A stretch of 64,000 bases of DNA from NCBI GenBank assembly GCA_020636545.1, contig JACJXS010000010.1, positions 62,001 through 126,000 on the forward strand, in the 5' to 3' direction. This document shows positions 1 to 6,883 of the stretch, piece by piece (positions within the stretch are counted from its first letter, which is position 1; each line of letters starts with the position of its first letter). Both the position numbers and the translations under genes were made by a program. Source of the stretch: Chitinophagales bacterium (GTDB taxonomy: Bacteria; Bacteroidota; Bacteroidia; Chitinophagales; JADIYW01). The notes below the pieces were generated by a model. The model made no database searches and was not told where the DNA came from. It was given only the letters and a program-made list of their open reading frames with translations.

Positions 1-530
1 TCTGGATTGATATCATTTGGCTTTAATTTATCAGCCAAACAGTCTAAAGCAATATTTTTTACAGCGTTCGTAATCTCTTCTTGTGAACCATAACTCAATG
101 CTAAAGTTAATGTCATTCGAGTATTTTGTTTGGTCGCTTCAATTGTTTCTTTTAAAGCTTCACGACTTTTTTCAGGTAAAGAATCAATATTTCCTATTGC
201 ATTCAGACGAATATTGTTTTTTTGCAAAGTCTTAATTTCTCTTTTAATCGTCAATGCCAATAATTCCATTAAAGCAGAAACTTCAAGCTGAGGTCGGTTC
301 CAATTTTCAGTAGAGAATGCATAAAGAGTCAAGTATTTAACACCAATTTCAGCACAAGCTTCAGATACTTCACGCACAGCTTGAACGCCATTCTTATGCC
401 CAAACACACGCAATTTCCCTTTTTGTTTCGCCCATCTTCCGTTGCCATCCATAATAATAGCGATATGCTCTGGCAATCTGTCCTTATCTACTAATTCTTT
501 ATAAATAATATTTTTAGCTTCTGCTTTCAT
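1..530 (-). CDS. uppS: Isoprenyl (undecaprenyl) diphosphate synthase, 3' end outside window
   Basis: Cis-prenyltransferase that condenses isopentenyl diphosphate units onto farnesyl diphosphate to make the C55 lipid carrier for peptidoglycan and surface glycans; cytosolic, membrane-associated. About 176 residues are visible. The catalytic MDGNGRWAK motif (Asp about residue 28) is followed by the FGHKNG and LYAFSTENWNRP segments typical of the family. The remaining roughly 70 C-terminal residues lie beyond the left edge. Its ATG shares one base with the stop of the upstream DUF6089 gene (TAATG), so the two are probably translationally coupled. Product is certain; only the truncation is an artefact of the window. 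Confidence 0.97.
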   Translation of the reverse strand, partial: MKAEAKNIIYKELVDKDRLPEHIAIIMDGNGRWAKQKGKLRVFGHKNGVQAVREVSEACAEIGVKYLTLYAFSTENWNRPQLEVSALMELLALTIKREIKTLQKNNIRLNAIGNIDSLPEKSREALKETIEATKQNTRMTLTLALSYGSQEEITNAVKNIALDCLADKLKPNDINP

Positions 531-1366
531 TAAAAAACTTTAGGGCATTTTGTTTCAAAAATAGTATAAGTAATGCCAACTCCAACAAATAGAAATCTGT
601 CTTTATCACTTGAAGTGCCTCTTTGCTTATTTGTAACACCAATTTTTGGTCCTACTTCAGTTGATTTATCATAAATAAATTCTCCAATATTTACGCCATT
701 TTCATAATAATTAATATGACTAATATCTGGATAAACACCACTTACATCATCTAAGAAATCAGAGAAAACAAAACGGCTACTTACTTCAAAATTCAATGCC
801 CAATTTTGCGTAAGTGCATATTTTATACCAAACCCATAAGGAATTGCAAACGCATAGCTATTATAACCTTTTGTTCTGCTCTGCACATTCGTAGATTTTT
901 GTCCTTCGGTGCCAACATATTCCAATTTATATTTTTTACCATTATATTCCGAAACTGGATTATTATAAAAAATACTTCCACCAGCAAAGATATAAGGTGT
1001 CCATGTCTTCACATTTCGACCACCTACAGGAGAATAAGCAAAGAAATTAATTTCATAATTTCCAGCAACTTCAATAATTTGAGAGGAAAAATCAAGGTTT
1101 CGATGTAGCAAATAAGGGTAACGCTTTAGATAACTATCTTTAGCTTGCAAATAAGCATAATTCACACCAGCCCTAAAAGACATTCTATTATTAATATTAT
1201 ATCTAAAAAACAAACCAGTGCCTATTCTTGCATTCTTAAAAGACATATTTGGATTCAAATCTCCGAGATAAACCGCAACACCTGCCCAAGCTCCAAATTC
1301 TTTTTCTTGTGCTTGTACATTAAATTTGCAGAATACTCCCAGCATAATTAGACAAAATATTTTCAA
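530..1366 (-). CDS. DUF6089-type outer-membrane beta-barrel protein
   Basis: About 278 residues with a signal peptide ending near VQAQ (residue 20), then alternating-hydrophobicity strands starting with FGAWAGVAVYLGDLN and ending in a C-terminal strand (FVGVGITYTIF), as in small outer-membrane barrels. In many Bacteroidota a DUF6089 gene sits directly before uppS and bamA, and that position is kept here. Function unknown; the context suggests envelope biogenesis. The first codon giving a full signal peptide is TTG at 1366; the first ATG is seven codons in and would shorten the signal. A TATCTTTG -7 element lies about 30 bases upstream (1397-1404 on this strand). Confidence 0.85.
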   Translation of the reverse strand: MKIFCLIMLGVFCKFNVQAQEKEFGAWAGVAVYLGDLNPNMSFKNARIGTGLFFRYNINNRMSFRAGVNYAYLQAKDSYLKRYPYLLHRNLDFSSQIIEVAGNYEINFFAYSPVGGRNVKTWTPYIFAGGSIFYNNPVSEYNGKKYKLEYVGTEGQKSTNVQSRTKGYNSYAFAIPYGFGIKYALTQNWALNFEVSSRFVFSDFLDDVSGVYPDISHINYYENGVNIGEFIYDKSTEVGPKIGVTNKQRGTSSDKDRFLFVGVGITYTIFETKCPKVF

Positions 1367-1396
1367 TCCTTTTTTCAGAAAAAGCTAATTTTCCAA

Positions 1397-1404
1397 CAAA
1401 GATA
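1397..1404 (-). promoter_or_regulatory. Putative Bacteroidota -7 element for DUF6089-uppS
   Basis: Reads TATCTTTG on the minus strand, matching the TAnnTTTG consensus of Bacteroidota primary-sigma promoters, 30 bases before the proposed TTG start. No clear -33 TTTG was found. Confidence 0.45.
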
Positions 1405-1594
1405 AGATTTTCAGTCAATTTTTGATATAAAACCAATGCAAAACCCATTATTTTTTAGGTTTTAAAATTATTTAACAAACAATAATTGAACAAATTATGT
1501 GGAAATAAATAGTTCGTCGTATATAATATAGACTTCTAAAACAAAAATCTATTTTTAAATGAAATTAAAATACCCTAAAGTTCCAAAAGATATA

Positions 1595-1819
1595 TTATTC
1601 TATCACTTGAATTATATTTACTGGACAAGCTTTGGCGGCTGCAATATTACTATCTAATTCGTCCTCACGAACCTTAACACTCCAAAATCCTTTTTTATCA
1701 ATAGCACCCAACAACACACTTTTACCATCTTTTTTACTCATTCGCCAACGTTGTGGAGCTAATTCTACACAGTAATTACAGCCAATACATTTTGCTCTTT
1801 GTTGGATAATTGTTATCAT
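1595..1819 (-). CDS. Single-cluster [4Fe-4S] ferredoxin
   Basis: 74-residue protein with CxxCxxC (CIGCNYC, residues 11-17) and a distal CP (AKACPVNII), the ligand set for one [4Fe-4S] cluster. It is an electron carrier. Its ATG overlaps the TGA of the upstream U32-family gene by four bases (ATGA), so the two are almost certainly co-translated and the ferredoxin is probably a dedicated partner of that protein. U32 enzymes such as TrhP make hydroxyuridine in tRNA and depend genetically on Fe-S assembly; the partnership here is an inference from gene overlap. Confidence 0.9.
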   Translation of the reverse strand: MITIIQQRAKCIGCNYCVELAPQRWRMSKKDGKSVLLGAIDKKGFWSVKVREDELDSNIAAAKACPVNIIQVIE

Positions 1820-3060
1820 ACTAAGGTTGCATCAACAATTTTATATAATTTATCGCTTGTTCTAATCGGCGTATCTAATTTGAAAGCACAGGACTCTCCT
1901 TTTTTTGCTGTATTTACTGCACCTTTATCATTGTGTAACTCTTCGATGGTTGTTTCAATGGCACCTGTAGTTGGTCCAGTTATTAATATTTTATCGCCAA
2001 CACTTAATTCGTAAGATTCTAACTTAAACTCTGCCACCTTAATTTTATCAAAATAATGAACACCTTTACCCAAAAATATTTTCTTCGTAGTTGCTTTTGA
2101 ACCAGGCGCATCATTCCACTCGCCCAATTTCTGACCTAAGTAATAACCACTCCAAAAACCTCGATTATAAACACTTTTCAAACGCTCCATCCATTCAGCA
2201 ACTTTTTCTTTAGTATAAGTTCCTGCTTGATAGCTATCAATCGCTTCTCGATAGCACTCCACAGTTGTTTTTACATAATCAGCACCTTTTCCCCGACCTT
2301 CAATTTTTAAGACAGTAACACCAGCATCTAAAACTTGGTCTAAGAAGTCTATTGTACATAAGTCTTGTGCAGACATGATATATTCATTATCTATTTCTAA
2401 TTCATGTCCATCTTCATTATCGATGACTTTATAACTTCTTCTACAATTTTGTACACAAGCACCTCGATTGGCTGATGCATTTGCAGTATGCAAACTTAAA
2501 TAACATTTGCCTGATACTGCCATACACAAGGCCCCATGTCCAAAAATCTCTATCTCAATCAATCTACCTGATGGCCCTTTAATTTGTTCTTTCTCAATTA
2601 TATCCGTAATTTTTTTGACTTGAATTAAGCTCAACTCTCTTGAAAGCACAATAGTATCAGCAAATAATGCATAGAATTTTACAGTTTCGATATTCGTAAC
2701 ATTAACTTGAGTAGAAATGTGTACTTCTAAATTGATACTTCTAGCATAAGCAATTACTGCTTGGTCTGCCGCAATCACAGCAGTTGCTCCAGCACTTTTT
2801 GCGGCATCTAATACTGTTTTAATAGCCGACAAATCATGATCATAAACGATAGTGTTTAACGTTAAATAGCTACGAACATTATTTTCTTTACAAATTGTAC
2901 ATACTTTTGGCAAATCCTCTAAAGTAAAGTTCATAGTTGCACGAGCACGCATATTGAATTGCTCAACACCAAAATACACTGAATCACAACCAGCGTGGAT
3001 AGCTGCCATTAAAGCCTCATAGCTTCCAGCTGGCGCCATTAGTTCAAATTTCTTTCCCAT
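1816..3060 (-). CDS. Peptidase U32 family protein (TrhP/YegQ-like)
   Basis: 414 residues that start with the family hallmark ELMAPAGSYEALMAAIHAG and carry the U32 signature EIFGHGALCMAVSGKC near residue 175-190, plus a second Cys pair (GACVQNC), together the four conserved Cys of the family. The C-terminal part is a beta-barrel-like U32 extension. Length and layout fit the TrhP/YegQ subgroup, involved in 5-hydroxyuridine formation at tRNA position 34, better than secreted collagenases; there is no signal peptide. It overlaps the downstream ferredoxin gene by 4 bases. Substrate is inferred from family, not shown here. Confidence 0.88.
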   Translation of the reverse strand: MGKKFELMAPAGSYEALMAAIHAGCDSVYFGVEQFNMRARATMNFTLEDLPKVCTICKENNVRSYLTLNTIVYDHDLSAIKTVLDAAKSAGATAVIAADQAVIAYARSINLEVHISTQVNVTNIETVKFYALFADTIVLSRELSLIQVKKITDIIEKEQIKGPSGRLIEIEIFGHGALCMAVSGKCYLSLHTANASANRGACVQNCRRSYKVIDNEDGHELEIDNEYIMSAQDLCTIDFLDQVLDAGVTVLKIEGRGKGADYVKTTVECYREAIDSYQAGTYTKEKVAEWMERLKSVYNRGFWSGYYLGQKLGEWNDAPGSKATTKKIFLGKGVHYFDKIKVAEFKLESYELSVGDKILITGPTTGAIETTIEELHNDKGAVNTAKKGESCAFKLDTPIRTSDKLYKIVDATLV

Positions 3061-3089
3061 AAAATAAAGCAGTCTTCAACACTGCGGTA

Positions 3090-3097
3090 CAAAATTA
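3090..3097 (-). promoter_or_regulatory. Putative -7 element for the U32-ferredoxin operon
   Basis: TAATTTTG on the minus strand, 30 bases before the U32 ATG, fits TAnnTTTG. Confidence 0.4.
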
Positions 3098-3199
3098 GGG
3101 AATAAATTTAATATTAAAAAATATCAAACCTTATAAAATTATTTACCGCAAAAATGCAGTTTATAGTTATGAAAAGGATTTTTTATTAGCCATTCAATT

Positions 3200-3235
3200 A
3201 AAAAAAACAAACGCACTCCAAATGGAATGCGTTTG
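3200..3235 (-). terminator. Rho-independent terminator of the small lipoprotein gene
   Basis: A 12-bp stem with one G-U pair (arms 3208-3219 and 3224-3235, loop of four) is followed on the minus strand by a run of eight T. It lies about 40 bases after the stop of the lipoprotein gene at 3278. Confidence 0.85.
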
Positions 3236-3277
3236 CAACAATATAATAATATGGAAAAAATTTGTTATTAATTACTA

Positions 3278-3706
3278 TTAAAAACAGGTGTTATATAGTT
3301 TAATTACTTTGCTACTTGTTGATGATGTTGTTCCTTTTTTTGCTTTTAGTGTGATTGTTCCATTATTGTCCCAACCACAATTTAAACCTTTAAATTTGGA
3401 CTCATGAAACGTAACCTCAATTGGGTCTTTGCTAGTAGTTTCTATAGTTTCACCATTTGGTAATTCCCAAACATAACTATCTGCATTAACAGAATTATTT
3501 GTTAGAATAATAGTGCCTGCTTGTTCAGCAATTCTTGCTCCCGTAGCGACAACACTAGGTACTAGAATGACTCCATACTGAAGTACTACAGAATCTACAG
3601 AAGTTGTGAAACTTGATGTTAATTTTGCAGTGTTTTCTTCCTTTTTTTCACAAGCCATTGCTAATATTGCAACAACCGTCATAAATGTTAATACTGTTTT
3701 TTTCAT
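3278..3706 (-). CDS. Small exported lipoprotein with PKD-like fold
   Basis: 142 residues. The N terminus is a lipoprotein signal with the lipobox LAMAC (Cys about residue 19) followed by EKKEEN. The rest resembles a single Ig/PKD-like domain: the SVNADSYVWELPNGE segment matches the pattern N-x-S-x-A-x-x-Y-x-W of such domains, with a C-terminal Cys pair (GLNCGW and YNTCF) that could form a disulfide. No specific function recognised. It is monocistronic, has a strong terminator, and is divergent from a two-component system with which it shares a 174-bp promoter region, so it may be a target of that system. Confidence 0.75.
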   Translation of the reverse strand: MKKTVLTFMTVVAILAMACEKKEENTAKLTSSFTTSVDSVVLQYGVILVPSVVATGARIAEQAGTIILTNNSVNADSYVWELPNGETIETTSKDPIEVTFHESKFKGLNCGWDNNGTITLKAKKGTTSSTSSKVIKLYNTCF

Positions 3707-3759
3707 TTTAAATGTTTTTAATTAATTAATTGTTTATATAATAATGTTTTTGATACGCA

Positions 3760-3767
3760 CAAAAATA
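3760..3767 (-). promoter_or_regulatory. Putative -7 element for the small lipoprotein gene
   Basis: TATTTTTG on the minus strand, about 54 bases upstream of the lipoprotein ATG, fits TAnnTTTG and lies next to the CTACCC/GGGTAG palindrome. Confidence 0.35.
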
Positions 3768-3789
3768 AATAGTTATATTTTTGCTTGTA

Positions 3790-3806
3790 CTACCCAAAAA
3801 GGGTAG
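3790..3806. promoter_or_regulatory. CTACCC-N5-GGGTAG palindrome between lipoprotein and kinase genes
   Basis: Perfect 6-bp inverted repeat with an A5 spacer (3790-3795 and 3801-3806), placed between the divergent lipoprotein and histidine kinase genes. Size and symmetry suit a dimeric NarL/LuxR-type regulator, and such a regulator is encoded 1.4 kb away in the same operon. Binding is an inference. Confidence 0.5.
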
Positions 3807-3880
3807 GGTAAGCTACTTTCGAGATTGTTATTTTCGTATAGCAGTTTTAATTTTTTTTACAAATAAAATATTCTGCATTT

Positions 3881-5158
3881 ATGTCTGTCTTAAAATATTT
3901 TTTGCACCCAACACTCAACAATCCAGCTCACGAAGATTATCGTAAAGCGTCTATCTTTGTATATACTTCATTTGTTACTTGTTTGTTCTTAATTATTTAT
4001 AATATTTATTTTCTGTTTTTTGAATGGGATAACACTCTAAAAATAATAACTAACCTTGTTGGAACATTAACATTTGTTTTGGGATTTGTTTATTTTAAAT
4101 ACAGCGATAACCTAAAGAAATCTTTGAGTATTTTTATGATTATGTGTTATCCATCTTCGTTAATTAGTATTTATCATACAGGTGGAATTTTTTCTGCAGA
4201 CATTATATGGGTTGCTCTTCTAATTGTAAGTGCTTATTTGTTTATCAATATTACTATTGGAAGCATTATTTCAGCCATATCAATAATATACTTGACGATT
4301 CTATATTTTATGGATACTTATGGTAACCCTGCTTTTAAAAATTATATTATAGAAAACTCATCAACGCATAATATTTTCACTTTTGGATTTGTTATTTTAT
4401 TGATGTCTTCTCTTTTAATTTCATTTAATAAAGTTTTGCAAAGAACTAATCAAAAATTAGAAACCCTTAAACAAGAACAAATTGAAGAATTACAAGAAAA
4501 AATTAAAGAAAAAACTGAAGAACTAAATCTTTTAAGAAAAGATTTAGCAAAAGATTTCCATGATGAAATGGGCAATAAACTGGCAAGTATTACTATACTT
4601 TCCCAATCTATTGGCTTGAAAATGGACATAGGAAAAAGTGAAGCAGAAATAAAAAAATTACTAAACACAATAGAAGAAAGATCAATAGAATTATATCATG
4701 GAACAAAAGATTTTATTTGGTCAATAGATTTTAAAAGCGATTATATTGATGAATGGTTTATTTATACACGTGATTTTGGCGAAGATTTTTTTGAAAAATT
4801 AGGCATCAGCTTTTACTCTAGTTCTGATATTAAACAAGACAGTAACTTAACTTTTGACACAAATGTAAGTAGGCAACTGATTTATATTTTGAAAGAAATA
4901 ATGACGAACACAGCCAAACATTCAAACGCCACACAAACTAATTTACAACTTTTGCTGTTACAAGAAACCAACGAAATTGATATTGTTTTTTCAGATAATG
5001 GAAATGGTTTTAATATCGAAAATATTCAACAAAGAGGTATAAATAATATTAGAGAACGTATTGCAAAAATTAATGGAAAATTAGATATCAATTCTGACAA
5101 AACGACTGGAAGTGTTTTTAAAATTAGACTTCCACTACAACATAACTATAAACTTTAA
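3881..5158 (+). CDS. NarL-family membrane sensor histidine kinase
   Basis: 425 residues. Five to six hydrophobic segments occupy roughly residues 25-185, then a Glu/Lys-rich coiled linker (about 190-215), a HisKA_3 dimerisation domain with phospho-acceptor His227 in DFHDEMGNKLASI, and an ATPase domain with the N box EIMTNTAKHSNA (about 340) and the G box SDNGNGF (about 370). It lacks a recognisable periplasmic sensor domain, so it probably senses a signal within the membrane. The response regulator gene follows after 10 bases, forming a two-gene operon. Signal unknown. Also divergent from a small lipoprotein gene. Confidence 0.93.
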   Translation: MSVLKYFLHPTLNNPAHEDYRKASIFVYTSFVTCLFLIIYNIYFLFFEWDNTLKIITNLVGTLTFVLGFVYFKYSDNLKKSLSIFMIMCYPSSLISIYHTGGIFSADIIWVALLIVSAYLFINITIGSIISAISIIYLTILYFMDTYGNPAFKNYIIENSSTHNIFTFGFVILLMSSLLISFNKVLQRTNQKLETLKQEQIEELQEKIKEKTEELNLLRKDLAKDFHDEMGNKLASITILSQSIGLKMDIGKSEAEIKKLLNTIEERSIELYHGTKDFIWSIDFKSDYIDEWFIYTRDFGEDFFEKLGISFYSSSDIKQDSNLTFDTNVSRQLIYILKEIMTNTAKHSNATQTNLQLLLLQETNEIDIVFSDNGNGFNIENIQQRGINNIRERIAKINGKLDINSDKTTGSVFKIRLPLQHNYKL

Positions 5159-5168
5159 AACAAACAAA

Positions 5169-5801
5169 ATGAAATCAGAATTAAAAAAAATTGTAATTAT
5201 TGAAGATAATCCAGATGTTGGTTCTGGCTTTGAATTGTTGATTAATGCAACAGAAAATTACAAAGTAATTCAGGTTTTTGAAAATTGTAAAGATGCCTTA
5301 GTAGATATAAAAACGTTAAAACCCGATATTGTTCTAATGGATATTGATTTACCAGGAATGAATGGTATCGAAGGTACATCAATTATAAAATCATTATTGC
5401 CTAAAACTGAAATTATTATTATTACAGTTTTTGAAAACAGCGAACGTGTTTTTGGCGCAATGAATGCGGGAGCTTCTGGCTATCTTACAAAAAACAATGG
5501 CTATAAAGAATTGATTGATGCACTAGACGAAGTCGTAAAAGGTGGAGCTCCAATGAGTGCAAAGATTGCAAGAATGGTGGTAAAATCTTTTGCGAAAGAA
5601 ACAATTAACAATCCACTTTCCAAACAAGAATCTAAAGTACTTTCGCAATTGGCAGAAGGTAAAAGTTATAAATCTATTTCTAATTTACTTGATGTTACTT
5701 TAGATACTGTCAAATTTCACATCAAAAATATTTACATCAAACTTCAAGTAAACAACAAAGAAGATGCCATTTCAGAAGGAAAGAAAAATAAGTATATATA
5801 A
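5169..5801 (+). CDS. LuxR/NarL-type response regulator
   Basis: 210 residues from the ATG that lies 10 bases after the kinase stop. Receiver domain with acidic pair IIEDN, phospho-acceptor Asp58 (LMDIDLPGMNG) and the switch Lys in LTKNNG; C-terminal LuxR-type helix-turn-helix (PLSKQESKVLSQLAEGKSY, recognition helix LDTVKFHIKNIYIKL). It is the partner of the preceding HisKA_3 kinase. An in-frame upstream start at 5112 would overlap the kinase and add residues without receiver homology, so it was rejected. The likely target is the palindrome at 3790-3806, by inference. Confidence 0.94.
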   Translation: MKSELKKIVIIEDNPDVGSGFELLINATENYKVIQVFENCKDALVDIKTLKPDIVLMDIDLPGMNGIEGTSIIKSLLPKTEIIIITVFENSERVFGAMNAGASGYLTKNNGYKELIDALDEVVKGGAPMSAKIARMVVKSFAKETINNPLSKQESKVLSQLAEGKSYKSISNLLDVTLDTVKFHIKNIYIKLQVNNKEDAISEGKKNKYI

Positions 5802-5839
5802 TTCAATAATGAAATAAATTAAATTATAGTCAGATAAAA

Positions 5840-6100
5840 CTATTCATAATATAATTTATAGTTTGCATTTCGCCCTCCTTCATCTGTTGGTTTCAAAATG
5901 CCTTTTTCTATTAAGTCTTTTATATCTCGTAAGGCAGTGTCGGTAGAAGTTTTGGTAATTTTTGCCCATTTTGAAGTTTGCAACTTCCCATCAAAACCGT
6001 CAAAAAGTTTATTAAGCATTAGTCGCTGTCTTTCATTAATAGGTGTTGCTGTAATAGATTCCAAAATACAAAACATACACCAATTATTGAACAAAACCAA
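5840..6100 (-). pseudogene. C-terminal remnant of a Fic-family protein
   Basis: 86 codons. From about residue 18 it matches the C-terminal winged-helix region of Fic (AMP-transferase) proteins: ATPINERQRLMLNKLFDGF, then SKWAKITKTSTDTALRDI and a final GRNANYKL. The Fic catalytic domain (HxFxxGNGR) that should precede it is absent; the sequence runs directly into another truncated gene at 6117. No plausible promoter or start belongs to this fragment, so it is best read as the tail left by a deletion. Identification of the fragment as Fic-derived is from motif memory. Confidence 0.72.
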
Positions 6101-6116
6101 ATAAAATATAAAATTA

Positions 6117-6248
6117 CTAATAGTGCTCTTCTAGTAATAAACGCAACACATAAGATTTACCACTTCTTCAGATAGCAGTGATAATCTTGACTTGCGGCTT
6201 GTCGATAAATGGTACTATCTGCTGAATGTATGTATTTCGCTCTATCAT
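6117..6248 (-). pseudogene. N-terminal remnant of a P-loop ATPase (AAA_14/DUF4143 type) with in-frame stop
   Basis: Translating from the ATG at 6248 gives MIERNTYIQQIVPFIDKP, then VKIITAI, a TGA stop, and RSGKSYVLRLLLEEHY before TAG. This is the usual start of AAA_14/DUF4143 ATP-binding proteins, whose Walker A reads G-I-R-R-S-G-K-S. Here the first Arg codon has become TGA (codon 27) and the gene ends after 43 codons instead of about 380. It joins the Fic remnant at 6100 and is clearly dead. The operator-like palindrome upstream is intact. Confidence 0.78.
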
Positions 6249-6249
6249 A

Positions 6250-6273
6250 TTTTTATGGTTACAACCATAAAAA
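6250..6273. promoter_or_regulatory. Operator-like palindrome TTTTATGGTT/AACCATAAAA
   Basis: Perfect inverted repeat with 11-bp arms (6250-6260 and 6263-6273) around a 2-bp centre, directly upstream of the dead ATPase start; outer bases extend the match to about 13 bp. Symmetry suggests a DNA site for an autoregulator or dimeric protein rather than an RNA hairpin. Confidence 0.55.
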
Positions 6274-6396
6274 TAATAATAAAATTTAAGTTTTTATGGA
6301 TATGGTCTAAAAAAGTTTGGGCTTTGACAACGATCAACCACCATTCGGCTTCTTATTTAGACTAATCTCAATCTTCGTTACTCCATTGATTTTGAG

Positions 6397-6813
6397 TTAG
6401 AAGGATTTGTTCCATTTGGGCAAACAAGCATAGATTTCAAAATACCGCTGTAATAGCAACCCTTCAACAAAGCTAGGTAAGTCTTGATATTGTTCGTCCA
6501 TAGTAACAAACCAATAGATATCTAAAGCATCAATATTTTCTAACTCAATTTTTTGAAGAAAGTATTGTTCCCTATTCATACCATCTTGCTTATTGTTCAA
6601 TCTTTGATTTAAAAGCTGTTCTTTAAATTGACCATTTTGTTGTATTGAACCCGATTTCCCTATATAAACTAATTCCACTTTACCTTTTGCCAATTTTATT
6701 ACATAATAAACACCTGGCAAATTCGGCACATCTTTACTTTTAGTTTTAAGAACATCTCCTTTTTCAAAGAAAAAATGACCTTTATTTTTATATTTTGCTA
6801 GTTCGTCAAACAT
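6397..6813 (-). CDS. Small GIY-YIG nuclease-like protein
   Basis: 138 residues. GVYYV (residues 34-38) and VYIGKSG (49-55) form the GIY and YIG strands about 12 residues apart, followed by an Arg in LLNQRLNN (about 71) and a late Glu in SFVEGLLLQRYF (about 117), matching the Arg and Glu catalytic positions of the GIY-YIG fold. There is no extra DNA-binding domain and no methyltransferase or repair partner beside it. It lies next to the Fic/ATPase scar, so it may be a survivor of the same accessory island. Activity is inferred from motifs; substrate unknown. Confidence 0.72.
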   Translation of the reverse strand: MFDELAKYKNKGHFFFEKGDVLKTKSKDVPNLPGVYYVIKLAKGKVELVYIGKSGSIQQNGQFKEQLLNQRLNNKQDGMNREQYFLQKIELENIDALDIYWFVTMDEQYQDLPSFVEGLLLQRYFEIYACLPKWNKSF

Positions 6814-6883
6814 ATTTAATTTTTTTATTGCAAATAGTTAAATAATTTAATCTTACATTTTGGAATTCCCACCAAATTTAAGA

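Noticed and set aside
806..1108. Plus-strand open frame of 100 codons inside the DUF6089 gene
   Set aside because: It lies opposite a well-supported barrel gene, has no recognisable domain and is a frame shadow.
6169..6171. TGA in the ATPase remnant as a reassigned codon
   Set aside because: TGA is used as a normal stop elsewhere (for example the U32 gene), and the remnant is truncated in any case.
6300..6400. Short minus-strand translation NGVTKIEISLNKKPNGG and, in another frame, EAEWWLIVVKAQTFLDHIHK
   Set aside because: Possible shreds of a further dead gene, but too short and interrupted by stops to assign to a family.
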